This document shows positions 1 to 8,593 of a DNA stretch of 64,000 bases, piece by piece. Source of the stretch: JAFGGT01 sp036733165 (lineage in GTDB: Archaea > Methanobacteriota_B > Thermococci > Methanofastidiosales > NM3). The stretch spans positions 62,001-126,000 of the forward strand of contig DAINBB010000001.1 in NCBI GenBank assembly GCA_036733165.1. The letters run 5' to 3'. Each line of letters begins with the position of its first letter. Within the stretch, counting starts at the first letter, position 1. The notes beneath the pieces were generated by a model. That model saw only the letters and a list, made by a program, of their open reading frames with translations, was not told the origin of the DNA and searched no databases. The position numbers and the translations under genes are program-made.

Positions 1-645
1 CTCTCAGTGCCTTTTTTCTTTATCATCAGGTCCGAGCTCTCAGAGTCCCTGATGCACACCTTCAGGACAAGCCTTCTGACAATAGGCATAGTGTCATTCA
101 TCGTCTTCGTGATCAGCTACTCGGAGCATGTGTTTGTGAGAACCAAATACGACAAGAAGATCAATCTCAGGGAACGTTCAAGATTGTTCAGCAAAATATC
201 AGAACTGGGTATCAGCAAGAAGTTCATCGAGTTCTCGGAGACCTTCAGCCTGATATTGGAAAGACCGATAATCTTTTCCAACGCCCTCTTCCTTACGTTC
301 TTCAAGGTCATGCTGGACGCCATAAGGATATCCATACTCTTCGAGGCCTTTGGTGTATCGGTGCCGTTCTACTACTTCATCCTGTTCGACAGCACCTGGA
401 CGTTCCTTGCGCCGCTGATGTTCACCCCTGGAGGTGTGGGCGTCATAGAGACCGGCAGGATAGCACTTTACTCATTGATACCCAACGTGAGCGTGGGAGT
501 GATCACACCTGTCGTGTTCATAGACAGGCTGATCACATACTGGCTGACCGTGTTCATCGGAGCGGTATTGTTCTTTCACAAGGGTATTGACATCAGCAGT
601 TTGGGCGGGAAGGGCATCTCAGGTGCCGATGTCAAGCAAACGTAG
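1..645 (+). CDS. Flippase-like integral membrane protein (LPG synthase TM / UPF0104 type), 5' end missing
   Basis: The reading frame is open at the window edge; the first in-window start-like codon is GTG at 7, so this is the C-terminal part of a longer gene. The visible ~212 residues form several hydrophobic segments and contain the motif TPGGVGVIE before the last two membrane spans. That motif is typical of the lysylphosphatidylglycerol-synthase-TM / AglD-like family, which in archaea is linked to lipid-linked glycan or dolichol-type transport. It is an integral membrane protein of unproven substrate. Its last 27 bases overlap the 3' end of the convergent AOR gene. Confidence 0.7.
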   Translation, partial: LSVPFFFIIRSELSESLMHTFRTSLLTIGIVSFIVFVISYSEHVFVRTKYDKKINLRERSRLFSKISELGISKKFIEFSETFSLILERPIIFSNALFLTFFKVMLDAIRISILFEAFGVSVPFYYFILFDSTWTFLAPLMFTPGGVGVIETGRIALYSLIPNVSVGVITPVVFIDRLITYWLTVFIGAVLFFHKGIDISSLGGKGISGADVKQT

Positions 646-2385
646 GGTCTCATCGCTGGGCACGCCATTCTCATCGCAACCCCTTCTCATGTAATACTCG
701 CGAATGTGCCTGTGCAGTTCCCCCCGCTCCAATCTGATCCCTTCAAGCTCTGAATCGAAGAATCTGTCCGGCAGGTCGTCCTCATCCGTTCTGAGGCCCT
801 GTCCGATGTTGAACATCCTCTGAAGCGTCCATATCCTCTTCGCGGACCATTCCAGGTCCCCCGGACAGTACTCCTCGCCCGTGACCATCCTGACGATGTC
901 GGCGGCCCCTTCGAAGCTCTCGTCTATGAGCGACCTGGATGCGAATCTGCACATTATCAGGCAGTCCATCAGAGTCATGGTGTCCTCCATCAACATGAAA
1001 GGCGCCACCTTGCCCTCAAGCGTGTCCGGTCTCATCCTTCTCTGGAATATCTCCCTTACATACATCGGGGCCCTCAGATGGCAAGCCCCGCGATTTGACA
1101 GCGAATAGGCCAGCGCCATGCCCTGTGTTATCCTGGGATCGTACCCGGGCAGCTCCATGCCCTTGACATGGATCGCGAATTCTTTGCCGCCATATCTTTC
1201 AGAACTTCTCATCACGCCCCTTGAGAGCACCTCCCCCAGTCCTTCGCCGGTGCCCATCTTTCTCACAAGGTCGATCACGGCCCCCATGTCGCCCCATGCG
1301 ACATGCTTGTCCACAAGCCCTTTCTCGGACGCTTCCATGAGCCATGACAACGTGACCCCTGCCGATATCGTGTCGATGCCCAGCTCGTTGCAGAGCTCAT
1401 TGACCTCCACAAGCGCCTCCACATCGTTGTTGAGTATGTTCGAACCCAGGGCGAATATGGTCTCATACTCGGGGCCTTCTGTCCGGACACCTCCGCATAC
1501 GCTGTAATGCGAACAGCCGATGGGACAAGAGAAACACGCCCTCCTGCCCTTCCAGATCGACTTGTCCAACTCCGTTCCGGATATCTTGTCTATCTCCCCG
1601 AAGCGGCCCAACTGGTAGTTTCTGGTAGGAAGTCCCCCGGCATGGTCCATGGTCATTCCCGCGTTGGTGGTACCATAGTCTATGAAGACCCTGGTGACCT
1701 CCTTCGACATCGACATTGCATCCCTTATGTGCGAGGAGAGCGCTTCCCCGTCATGCACCTCAACAGGACCGGTGCCTCTGACGACAATGCCCTTGAGGTT
1801 CTTGCTGCCGAATACGGCACCCGAACCGCCTCTTCCGAGGGACCTGTAGACATCGCTCTTAACATTGGATATCAAGGCCTTCCTTTCCCCTGCCGGACCA
1901 ATGACCAGTGTCTTGGATTCGGCATCGTTCTCGGATGTGAGCATCCTTGCGGCGGTCTTGACCCTCTTGCCCCACACATGGCCCGCGGGCCTGATATCGA
2001 TCTCATCGTCATCTATTGAGATATAGACCGGATCGTCCGCACTTCCCTCTATGATAATGCCGTCATGGCCCGAATATTTTAGCTCTGGTCCGAAATGGCC
2101 GCCGCAATGCGACTGTAGGAAATAATTTGTAAGGGGGGAGATCGTGGCAAGACAGAATCTGCCGGAAGAGACTGCAGGGGTGCCCGTGAGGGGGCCTGTG
2201 AATATGAACAGCTTGTTATCACCCGAAAGGGGGTCCATCGGTGTCTTGAGCTCCCCATAGAGATATTCGGTCGCAAGCCCGACACCCCCAACAGACCGCC
2301 TCAATATGTGCCTTGCCAACCGTTCCTCCCTTATATCCCCGTCATCAAGGTTGACCCTAATGACCTTGCCCTTCCATCCAAACAT
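619..2385 (-). CDS. aor: Tungsten-dependent aldehyde:ferredoxin oxidoreductase (AOR family)
   Basis: A 588-residue protein, normal length for the family. It starts MFGWKGKVIRVNLDDG, the usual AOR N-terminus. The [4Fe-4S] ligands are visible as CFSCPIGC (CxxCxxxC, near residue 290) and a distal Cys in DCLIMC (near 490). AOR enzymes oxidise aldehydes to acids with ferredoxin as acceptor, using a tungsten bis-pterin cofactor in the cytoplasm. The exact substrate cannot be told from sequence. It is a single gene with no adjacent ferredoxin or pterin-synthesis gene, convergent with the upstream membrane protein. Confidence 0.93.
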   Translation of the reverse strand: MFGWKGKVIRVNLDDGDIREERLARHILRRSVGGVGLATEYLYGELKTPMDPLSGDNKLFIFTGPLTGTPAVSSGRFCLATISPLTNYFLQSHCGGHFGPELKYSGHDGIIIEGSADDPVYISIDDDEIDIRPAGHVWGKRVKTAARMLTSENDAESKTLVIGPAGERKALISNVKSDVYRSLGRGGSGAVFGSKNLKGIVVRGTGPVEVHDGEALSSHIRDAMSMSKEVTRVFIDYGTTNAGMTMDHAGGLPTRNYQLGRFGEIDKISGTELDKSIWKGRRACFSCPIGCSHYSVCGGVRTEGPEYETIFALGSNILNNDVEALVEVNELCNELGIDTISAGVTLSWLMEASEKGLVDKHVAWGDMGAVIDLVRKMGTGEGLGEVLSRGVMRSSERYGGKEFAIHVKGMELPGYDPRITQGMALAYSLSNRGACHLRAPMYVREIFQRRMRPDTLEGKVAPFMLMEDTMTLMDCLIMCRFASRSLIDESFEGAADIVRMVTGEEYCPGDLEWSAKRIWTLQRMFNIGQGLRTDEDDLPDRFFDSELEGIRLERGELHRHIREYYMRRGCDENGVPSDETLRLLDIGT

Positions 2386-2435
2386 GATATTACTCTGAAC
2401 AGGGCAATATTAAGGTTATTGGGGTTCGCGCATGG

Positions 2436-2450
2436 ACCGAAATATATTTA
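2436..2450 (+). promoter_or_regulatory. BRE/TATA promoter of adk
   Basis: ACCGAAATATATTTA reads as a BRE (ACCGAAA) joined to a TATA box. The expected transcription start about 25 bases downstream (near 2471) lies after the first ATG at 2463, which favours the ATG at 2484 as the true start. Confidence 0.6.
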
Positions 2451-2483
2451 TCAAAGGATTGGATGGTGACTATGGTGATTCAG

Positions 2484-3125
2484 ATGAGGATGATACTCTT
2501 AGGAAAGCCAGGAGGCGGAAAGGGGACACAGGCCACGCTGCTCAAGGAGCATCTCGACGTCCCTCAGATATCCACGGGGGACATTCTCAGGGAGGCCGTT
2601 AAGAACGGTACGCCCCTGGGCAAGGAGGCTAAGAACTACATGGATGCTGGGAAGCTGGTGCCGGATGATCTCATAAGGGGGCTGGTCGAGGAGAGGCTGT
2701 CACAGGACGATATAGGAAAAGGATTCATATTCGACGGATTTCCACGGACCTTGGCACAGGCGGAGGGCCTCAAGAAGATAGCGGACAAGCTTGGTATATC
2801 CATCGACAAGGCCGTATATATCGATGTTCCGACCGACAAGATAGTCAAGAGACTTTCCGGGAGAAGGTCTTGCGCCTGTGGGGCGGTCTATCACATAGAA
2901 TCAAAGAGACCGAAGATCGAAGGCGTCTGCGACGCATGTTCGGGAAAGCTCTATCAGAGGGACGATGACAAGGAGGATGTGATCAAACAGCGCATAGAGC
3001 AATATGAGGCCCAGACGATGCCCCTTATAGATTATTACAGGAAAGAAGGGAAACTGGTCACGATAGACGGAGACCAGGACATAGATGAAGTGTTCAACGA
3101 TATAAAGAGGGGACTAGGGATATAA
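2484..3125 (+). CDS. adk: Adenylate kinase
   Basis: Catalyses ATP + AMP = 2 ADP in the cytoplasm. The P-loop [10 protein letters not shown] is at the N-terminus, followed by STGDILR and DGFPRT (AMP-binding and NMP region). The LID carries two Cys pairs (CAC and CDAC), so it is the zinc-type LID. In-frame ATGs lie at 2463, 2472, 2484 and 2490. I prefer 2484 because GGTGATT at 2474-2480 is a good Shine-Dalgarno and the TATA box sits about 38 bases upstream. From 2484 the protein is 213 residues. Its end overlaps the convergent dapL by 12 bases. Confidence 0.93.
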   Translation: MRMILLGKPGGGKGTQATLLKEHLDVPQISTGDILREAVKNGTPLGKEAKNYMDAGKLVPDDLIRGLVEERLSQDDIGKGFIFDGFPRTLAQAEGLKKIADKLGISIDKAVYIDVPTDKIVKRLSGRRSCACGAVYHIESKRPKIEGVCDACSGKLYQRDDDKEDVIKQRIEQYEAQTMPLIDYYRKEGKLVTIDGDQDIDEVFNDIKRGLGI

Positions 3126-4292
3126 TCCCTCCGCCCCCATTATCTTTTCTGCCGCGATCTTGCATGACTCCACAGAGGGCACCAGGGCCAGCCTGATGAA
3201 TCTGTCGCCTGGGTTGACGCCATTTACCTCTTTGGATATCCATGCTCCAGGCGTCGTTACCAAGGCCGTGGACTCCTCAAGCAGGGTCTTGGCCACCTCA
3301 ACGCCGCTCATGCCCTCTGGCACCTGTTGCCATATGTAGAACGTGGCCTCTGGTATGCTCTCAGGATAACCTATGTCCTTGAAGGCGTTGCAGATGATGT
3401 CCCTCTTCTCCTGGTATCCTTTCCGCATCTTCTCCACATGGGTCTCGTCGCTAAGTGCGGAGATAGCAGCCTCCTGTATGAAGGTTGGAGTTCCGCTGTC
3501 TATGTTCGTCTTCACCTTCCTGAACAAACTTATGGCATTGCCATCCCCCATGACCCAACCTACCCTGTAGTTGGTCATGTTAGACCTCTTTGAAAGGGAG
3601 TGTATGCTCAGTATGTTCTCATGGCCGAACTCCAGCAAAGACCTCGGCCTCTTGTCGAAGTACATTTCGCTGTAGCACTCGTCGGACACCACCAGGACGT
3701 CATTGTCCACAGCAAAGTCCGCAAGCTCCTTCATGAAAGAGTCCTCCGCAAGGGCGCCTGTTGGATTCGAAGGGTAGTTCACCCAGAGGATCCTGGCCTT
3801 TCTGACCACCTCATCAGGTATCGATCCAAGGTCAAGCTGGAAGTTTTCCTCCTTTGTTAGATTGAGGAAATGACAACTGCCGCTTGCAAATATTGTTCCC
3901 CTCTCATAAGCCGGGTAATATGGATTCGGTATTATGACATAGTCGCCCCTGTTGACAAATGCCAGGGGCATGTGGAAGACGGCCTCCTTGGCGCCGACAG
4001 TGCTTGTGACCTCGGTGGATGGGTCCACATCGACCCCGAAACGCCCCTTTACCCACTCCGAGACCTTGTTGCGGTATTCCAAGGAACCATCATAGCTCGG
4101 ATATCCCGAAGACCTTGTCCTCTCAAGCGATTCCTTGCACGCGTCGATGACCAACTGCGGGGTGGGTTCCTGCGGGTCCCCCACTCCAAAGTCTATTGGT
4201 TCTATCCCCTTTTCCTTCAGTGAGTCTACAAGCTTGTCAACATCTGCAAAAGCGTAACTCCCTATCCTGCTGAGCCTATGGCTTCCTATCAT
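3114..4292 (-). CDS. dapL: LL-diaminopimelate aminotransferase
   Basis: PLP-dependent class I/II aminotransferase of about 392 residues. Visible family features are VGDPQEPTP near the N-terminus, [19 protein letters not shown] and the PLP lysine region [16 protein letters not shown]. DapL makes LL-diaminopimelate directly from tetrahydrodipicolinate, replacing the acyl-blocked succinylase or acetylase branch. The specific DapL call leans on the operon: it is the last gene after dapB, dapA, lysA and dapF, and no dapD or dapE is present. The start at 4292 overlaps the dapF stop as ATGA; the longer reading from 4361 is not needed. Other aminotransferase specificities remain possible. Confidence 0.82.
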   Translation of the reverse strand: MIGSHRLSRIGSYAFADVDKLVDSLKEKGIEPIDFGVGDPQEPTPQLVIDACKESLERTRSSGYPSYDGSLEYRNKVSEWVKGRFGVDVDPSTEVTSTVGAKEAVFHMPLAFVNRGDYVIIPNPYYPAYERGTIFASGSCHFLNLTKEENFQLDLGSIPDEVVRKARILWVNYPSNPTGALAEDSFMKELADFAVDNDVLVVSDECYSEMYFDKRPRSLLEFGHENILSIHSLSKRSNMTNYRVGWVMGDGNAISLFRKVKTNIDSGTPTFIQEAAISALSDETHVEKMRKGYQEKRDIICNAFKDIGYPESIPEATFYIWQQVPEGMSGVEVAKTLLEESTALVTTPGAWISKEVNGVNPGDRFIRLALVPSVESCKIAAEKIMGAEGLYP

Positions 4293-5125
4293 GGTATGAT
4301 CTCTCCCGTAAATACTATCCTTGCCGGGCCATTCACGATGACCGGGCCCTGGCCTTGCCATCTTATCCTCAATGTTCCGCCGAGCAACCTGACGCTCACA
4401 TCATGCCCGCAAAGCCCATTCACTATGCATGCCACGACGGATGCGCAGGCGCCCGTGCCGCAGGCAAGGGTCTCGCCGGCGCCCCGCTCCCAGACCCTCA
4501 TCTGGATGTTGCCGTCGTCCAAGACCTTCACGAACTCCACGTTGGTCCGCTCAGGGAACATCGGATGGCGCTCTATCAGGGGACCCCATCTCTCTATCAT
4601 GCGGTCCTCGATCCCATCCACGAATATGACGCAATGCGGATTTCCCATGGAAACGGCGGTGAAGACGAGCTCTTCGCCATCCACCCCTATCGGGACCTGG
4701 ATCGCCCTCTCGCCCTCGATGCTGACAGGTATCTTTCCCGCCTCCAGTATCGGTTCCCCCATGTCAACTTCGACATCGGCCAGGAATGCGTCCCTGTTCT
4801 TCACTCTTGCGACTATCGTGCCTGCAAGGGTCTCTATGCGCACGGTCCCGGCATTGTGCCTGCCGCCATCATACATCAACTTTGCCACGCACCTTACCCC
4901 GTTCCCGCACATCTCGGCCTCGGAGCCGTCGCTGTTAAATATCCTCATCCTGCAATCCTCGGTATCCGAGGGAAGGATAAGTACGATGCCATCGGACCCT
5001 ATGCCAAAATGGCGGTCGGAGAGCTTCCTGGCCAGTTCCGGCAGGTCCTCCGAAGGCATATCTTCGCTGAAAAGGTCTATATAGACGTAATCGTTTCCCA
5101 GCCCTTCCATCTTCGTGAATTTCAT
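4289..5125 (-). CDS. dapF: Diaminopimelate epimerase
   Basis: Converts LL- to meso-diaminopimelate by a two-base, two-cysteine mechanism. Both catalytic Cys motifs are present: EMCGNGVRC (near residue 73) and LACGTGACAS (near 220). The N-terminus MKFTKMEGLGNDYVYID is the standard start. At 278 residues it is full length. It overlaps lysA upstream and dapL downstream by ATGA junctions, indicating translational coupling. Confidence 0.96.
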   Translation of the reverse strand: MKFTKMEGLGNDYVYIDLFSEDMPSEDLPELARKLSDRHFGIGSDGIVLILPSDTEDCRMRIFNSDGSEAEMCGNGVRCVAKLMYDGGRHNAGTVRIETLAGTIVARVKNRDAFLADVEVDMGEPILEAGKIPVSIEGERAIQVPIGVDGEELVFTAVSMGNPHCVIFVDGIEDRMIERWGPLIERHPMFPERTNVEFVKVLDDGNIQMRVWERGAGETLACGTGACASVVACIVNGLCGHDVSVRLLGGTLRIRWQGQGPVIVNGPARIVFTGEIIP

Positions 5126-6360
5126 CTCATTCCCCTTAACAGGTCATCAAACGTCTGTCTCTCCCTAATAATCCTCGCCTTTCCATCCGACACCATGACC
5201 TCGGCAGGCAGGAGCCTTGCGTTATAGTTCGAAGCCATGCTGAACCCATAGGCGCCGCAATCCCGTATGGCAAGTATGTCCCCGATCTCGGGTATCGGTA
5301 TCATCCTCTCCTCTATGCCCCCCTCGGACCTTGTGAAGACGTCCCCCGACTCGCACAGGTTTCCGCCTACAACATAGCTTCCCTCTGGCGCATCCATTCT
5401 TGACGCGTTTTGTATGGTGTGGTAGGATCCGTAGTATATGGGCCTCTGCAGGTGATTGAATCCCGAGTCCACGCCCAGGAAGTTGAACTTCGGTGTCGAC
5501 TTTGCATTGGTGACGGTCATCAAGAGTGAGCCGGCCTCCGCCACGAGGTAACGCCCAGGTTCCAACTTTAGCTCAAGCTCCCTGCCATAGTCATCGGTGA
5601 ACTCCCGGAACCTAGCCGACATCCTGGACCCCAGGTCCCCAAGGTCTATGGGTTTCTCCTTCGTCCTGTAGGGGATGCCTATGCCGCCCCCGATATCTAT
5701 GAACTCGAGTCCATCCAGATCCTTGGAGCTTTCCAGTATGATACCCATCGCCTTTAGGAAGGAATCGGTCTCCAAGATGCCTGAGCCTATGTGGGCATGG
5801 ATCCCGTTTATCTCCAGGCCATGTCTTTTTGCTATCTCGTTTACCTCGAGGGTCCTGTTGTAATAGATCCCGAACTTCGAGGAAGGGCCGCCCGTTATCG
5901 TATGGTCGTGATGTCCGGCCCCAACGTCCGGATTCACCCTCACGCTCACCTTGGTATCCGGGAACATCCTGCCCCAGATATCGAGAATGTTGAGGGAACC
6001 GATGTTCACCTGCACGCCCGCATCATGGCAGTACTCCAGGTCCTGGTGCGAAGGGTTGACGCCTGTGAACATGATGTCGTCGGCGGAGAATCCGGCCTCC
6101 AGTGAGAGAAAGACCTCCCCGGGACTGGTGGCGTCGATGCCGCAACCCAATTCCCTCAGCATCCTGAGTATCTCGAGGTTGGAGTTCGCCTTCAGGGCGT
6201 AGTGTATCCTCATCTTGGGATAGGTTATTGAATCATGAAGCTCTGTGTACCTGTTCCTTACCAGCTCCTCCTCGTATACATAGAGCGGGCTGCCAAACTC
6301 GGAGACAAGGTCCTCTGCGCTGACTCCCCCCAAAAGGAGCTTAAAGGGGTTATGTGTCAT
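5122..6360 (-). CDS. lysA: Diaminopimelate decarboxylase
   Basis: PLP-dependent fold-III decarboxylase giving L-lysine from meso-diaminopimelate, 412 residues. The PLP lysine is in HYALKANSN. Other family marks are HAHIGSG, the LKLEPGRY segment and the CESGDVF motif, which supplies the cysteine of the active site at the dimer interface. A GGTGA Shine-Dalgarno precedes the ATG and only 8 bases separate it from the dapA stop. Confidence 0.96.
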   Translation of the reverse strand: MTHNPFKLLLGGVSAEDLVSEFGSPLYVYEEELVRNRYTELHDSITYPKMRIHYALKANSNLEILRMLRELGCGIDATSPGEVFLSLEAGFSADDIMFTGVNPSHQDLEYCHDAGVQVNIGSLNILDIWGRMFPDTKVSVRVNPDVGAGHHDHTITGGPSSKFGIYYNRTLEVNEIAKRHGLEINGIHAHIGSGILETDSFLKAMGIILESSKDLDGLEFIDIGGGIGIPYRTKEKPIDLGDLGSRMSARFREFTDDYGRELELKLEPGRYLVAEAGSLLMTVTNAKSTPKFNFLGVDSGFNHLQRPIYYGSYHTIQNASRMDAPEGSYVVGGNLCESGDVFTRSEGGIEERMIPIPEIGDILAIRDCGAYGFSMASNYNARLLPAEVMVSDGKARIIRERQTFDDLLRGMR

Positions 6361-6496
6361 TTTTTCACCTATATGAGTTCATAGGCGCTCATGATGCGCT
6401 GCAGCTTCTCGTGATTCATCTTGGTCATGGGTGCAAGTGGTAATCTGTACTTCTCGGTGATCATTCCCATCATGGCCATGGCAGCCTTAACAGGCA

Positions 6497-6506
6497 NNNN
6501 NNNNNN
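6497..6506. other. Scaffold gap of 10 Ns inside dapA
   Basis: Ten consecutive N bases. Good dapA coding sequence is found on the left side and, after about 170 foreign bases, on the right side. The true sequence of this interval is unknown. Confidence 0.99.
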
Positions 6507-6680
6507 TCCTATGACCAAATCGGCGCGTTCTTGGGCCTTCTATGATTGGGCTAACTCGGCATTTTCAACCACAGTTATGGCTCTATATTTTCCGATTTTC
6601 TTCAAAGAGTTCTATACTCAGGGAGTTCCCTCGGGGGAGAGTACCTTTTATTTGGGGTTAGCAAATTCTGGCGCGGCGTT
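6507..6680 (+). other. Probable foreign contig end: 5' start of a UMF1-type MFS transporter
   Basis: A plus-strand start at 6511 encodes MTKSARSWAFYDWANSAFS, then TTVMALYFPIFFKEFY and FYLGLANSG. This is the characteristic N-terminus of UMF1/BtlA-like major facilitator proteins, mostly bacterial. The frame merges into antisense dapA near 6672-6690. Only the first ~55 residues are present and the segment sits directly against the N gap. A mis-joined contig end is the simplest explanation. Confidence 0.75.
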
Positions 6681-7338
6681 GATCATGGCCGAGGTCTCCC
6701 TTGGAAGGAAGTTGGACAATACTGATATCAGGCCGTTGCCACCCATGAGCGTCAGAGGGATTGCCAGATTGTCATCTCCGGAAAGCACACTGAACTAGTT
6801 CGGCGTGCTCCTGACAACATCCATCATCTGGGATATGTCGCCTGAGGCCTCCTTCACCCCAACGATGTTGTCGTTCTCTGCCATCTCCAGCAATGTCGGC
6901 GTCTCTATGTTGACACCCGACCTTCCCTTTATGTTGTAAACCACAACAGGCAGCCCGCCATCGTTGGCCACTGTGTTGAAATGCTGTATGAGCGCATGTT
7001 GCGTCGGTTTGTTGTAATATGGCGTGACCTGAAGTGTGGCGTCCGCCCCGGCATCTGCGGCCATTCTCGTCATAGAGATCGCCTCCTGTGTGCTATTGCT
7101 GCCCGTGCCAGCTATGACCGGGACCTTTCCGTTAGCCTGGTCGATCACTATCCTGACCACTCTGTTGTGCTCCTCGTGGGTCAACGTAGGGCTCTCGCCG
7201 GTCGTTCCAGTGGGCACCAATCCAGAGATGCCATTCTCTATCTGGAAATCCACCAGATCCCTCAAGGTCTGTTCGTCCACATTTCCATTCTCATCAAAAG
7301 GCGTTACAAGCGCTGTGAATACTCCTCTGAACATTTCT

Positions 7339-8085
7339 TCATCCTCCAATCAAACTGTCTATCAGATCCTCTATCTCGTAGAAACCTTTCCTATCCTTAA
7401 TAAACTCTGCACCAAGGACCGCCCCGAGGGCCAGTCCCTTTCTGCTACGATTTTGGTGGGACATCTCTATCGTGTCGAAGGGTGAATCGAACTGTACGGT
7501 ATGCAGTCCAGGATTGCTTCCACCCCTTACCGATGCGAAATGTATCTCATCTGGGTCTGGTTTCCTGTTCAACATGCCATACTCCACCTTGTTCTTCCTG
7601 TTTATCCCCTCGATCAGTATGTTGGCTATCTTAATTGCCGTTCCTGATGGAGAGTCGACCTTTCCATTGTGGTGTATCTCATATCCCATTATATCATAAT
7701 CATCAATATTGTTGAACAGCTTGGCAGCGGCCTCGACAAGCCTGAAGTATAGATTGACGCCTATGGAAAAGTTTGGAGACCAAAGGAATCCAACGTCATT
7801 GTCGAGCACCACCTCCTTCACATAAGGCAGCCTCCGGTACCATCCGGTCGTGCCGACGACCATGTTCTTTCCAAGTCCGGCCATCATCTCGATGTTGGTC
7901 ACCGCACTGTCAGGTTGGGTAAAGTCGATACAGACATCACAACCTTTCAATGATGTCTCGGAGAGCTCATTGTATCTCGCATCGGTATTCGAGGTGTCGA
8001 TGGTTACGCATTCATGACCTCGTCCTGTCGCCAGACCCTCTATTTCATGGCCCATTCTACCATATCCAACAATAGCGATCCTCAT
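7339..8085 (-). CDS. dapB: 4-hydroxy-tetrahydrodipicolinate reductase
   Basis: NAD(P)H-dependent reductase, about 248 residues from MRIAIVGYGRMG (Rossmann GxGxxG). Visible marks are CIDFTQPDS, VVGTTGW, the substrate-binding EIHHNGKVDSPSGTA signature and a C-terminal HQNRSRKGLALGA region. The upstream ATG at 8109 adds eight residues before the Rossmann strand and is less likely. It is the first gene of the lysine operon. The stop overlaps the Shine-Dalgarno of dapA, so the two are probably coupled. Aspartate kinase and aspartate-semialdehyde dehydrogenase are not in the window. Confidence 0.95.
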   Translation of the reverse strand: MRIAIVGYGRMGHEIEGLATGRGHECVTIDTSNTDARYNELSETSLKGCDVCIDFTQPDSAVTNIEMMAGLGKNMVVGTTGWYRRLPYVKEVVLDNDVGFLWSPNFSIGVNLYFRLVEAAAKLFNNIDDYDIMGYEIHHNGKVDSPSGTAIKIANILIEGINRKNKVEYGMLNRKPDPDEIHFASVRGGSNPGLHTVQFDSPFDTIEMSHQNRSRKGLALGAVLGAEFIKDRKGFYEIEDLIDSLIGG

Positions 8086-8129
8086 ATAACCACATTCATT
8101 GTTTAGCAATGAAGCAAGAGTTTCTTATA

Positions 8130-8146
8130 TAATCTTTATGTTTTAA
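8130..8146 (-). promoter_or_regulatory. Probable TATA box of the lysine operon
   Basis: Minus-strand GATTATATAAG lies about 50 bases upstream of the dapB ATG in an AT-rich gap. It is the only promoter-like site before the five-gene run dapB-dapA-lysA-dapF-dapL. Confidence 0.5.
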
Positions 8147-8187
8147 AAGATACAGAAAATAAAAAAAATAAAGTAAAAAGAACAAGA

Positions 8188-8592
8188 TTATTTTAATTTA
8201 GGCAAGATAGGCCTAAACTTATATCCATAGACTATGATACCGGACTCTCCATAGGCGAAGAGTTTCCTGACGACGGGTTCGACAGGCATCCCTATCTCAA
8301 GCTTCTCGAGGTCACAGTCCGTGAGCTGTGCGGTTACTATCTCACCTTCATCCAGTTCTATAAGCGCGGCCGCGTAGGGTTTGCAGAACTCATAGCCCTC
8401 GGGCGGTGACCACACAATTGTAAAGGAATATATCTTGCCGTTCCCGCTGAACTGAAACGTTTCGAGGTCCCTGGACTTGCATTGAGGACACACCGTCCTC
8501 TCGGGATAGTGCAACTTGCCGCAAGACTTACACTTGGAACCCAGGAGCCTGTATCTCTTAACGTTCTCCCTCCAATGTCTAGGTACGCTCAT
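8188..8592 (-). CDS. DUF35 OB-fold zinc-ribbon protein of the thiolase/HMG-CoA synthase complex
   Basis: About 134 residues. An N-terminal rubredoxin-like zinc ribbon (CKSCGK ... CPQCKS) is followed by an OB-fold. In archaea this protein bridges acetoacetyl-CoA thiolase and HMG-CoA synthase in one complex that channels acetoacetyl-CoA; that role is family knowledge and the gene order here matches it. The start at 8592 follows a GGGAGG site and lies just past the thiolase TGA. It is the third gene of the operon. Confidence 0.9.
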   Translation of the reverse strand: MSVPRHWRENVKRYRLLGSKCKSCGKLHYPERTVCPQCKSRDLETFQFSGNGKIYSFTIVWSPPEGYEFCKPYAAALIELDEGEIVTAQLTDCDLEKLEIGMPVEPVVRKLFAYGESGIIVYGYKFRPILPKLK

Positions 8593-8593
8593 A

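Larger units (their letters stand above)
6369..7334 (-). pseudogene. dapA: 4-hydroxy-tetrahydrodipicolinate synthase, broken by a scaffold gap and an in-frame TAG
   Basis: The N-terminal ~180 residues (from MFRGVFTALVTPFDENG) carry VPTGTTGESPTL, the catalytic Tyr in QVTPYYNKPT, VYNIKGRSG and the Schiff-base lysine in GVKEASGD. After STPN comes a TAG at 6795-6797, then the frame continues with normal DapA sequence (FSVLSGDDN... to SAMINAA). Sequence from about 6507 to 6680 is unrelated, and 6497-6506 are Ns. The true C-terminus resumes at 6496 (PVKAAMAMMGM... to SAYELI) and stops at 6369. About 30 residues are missing. Start 7334 is chosen for the GGAGGAT site at 7341-7347, which overlaps the dapB stop. 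In the living cell the gene is probably intact. Confidence 0.88.

Noticed and set aside
4355..5227. Long plus-strand frames opposite dapF and elsewhere in the lysine operon
   Set aside because: Antisense to well-recognised genes, no family similarity, no Shine-Dalgarno; products of the high-GC third codon positions.
6795..6797. Pyrrolysine-decoded codon in DapA
   Set aside because: TAG is a regular terminator of several genes here, including dapA itself, and no Pyl genes are in the window. Kept only as a low-weight finding.
6511..6798. A complete small membrane-transport gene
   Set aside because: Only the first ~55 residues resemble a UMF1 transporter; the rest is antisense dapA. It abuts an N gap and is best seen as a joining artefact.
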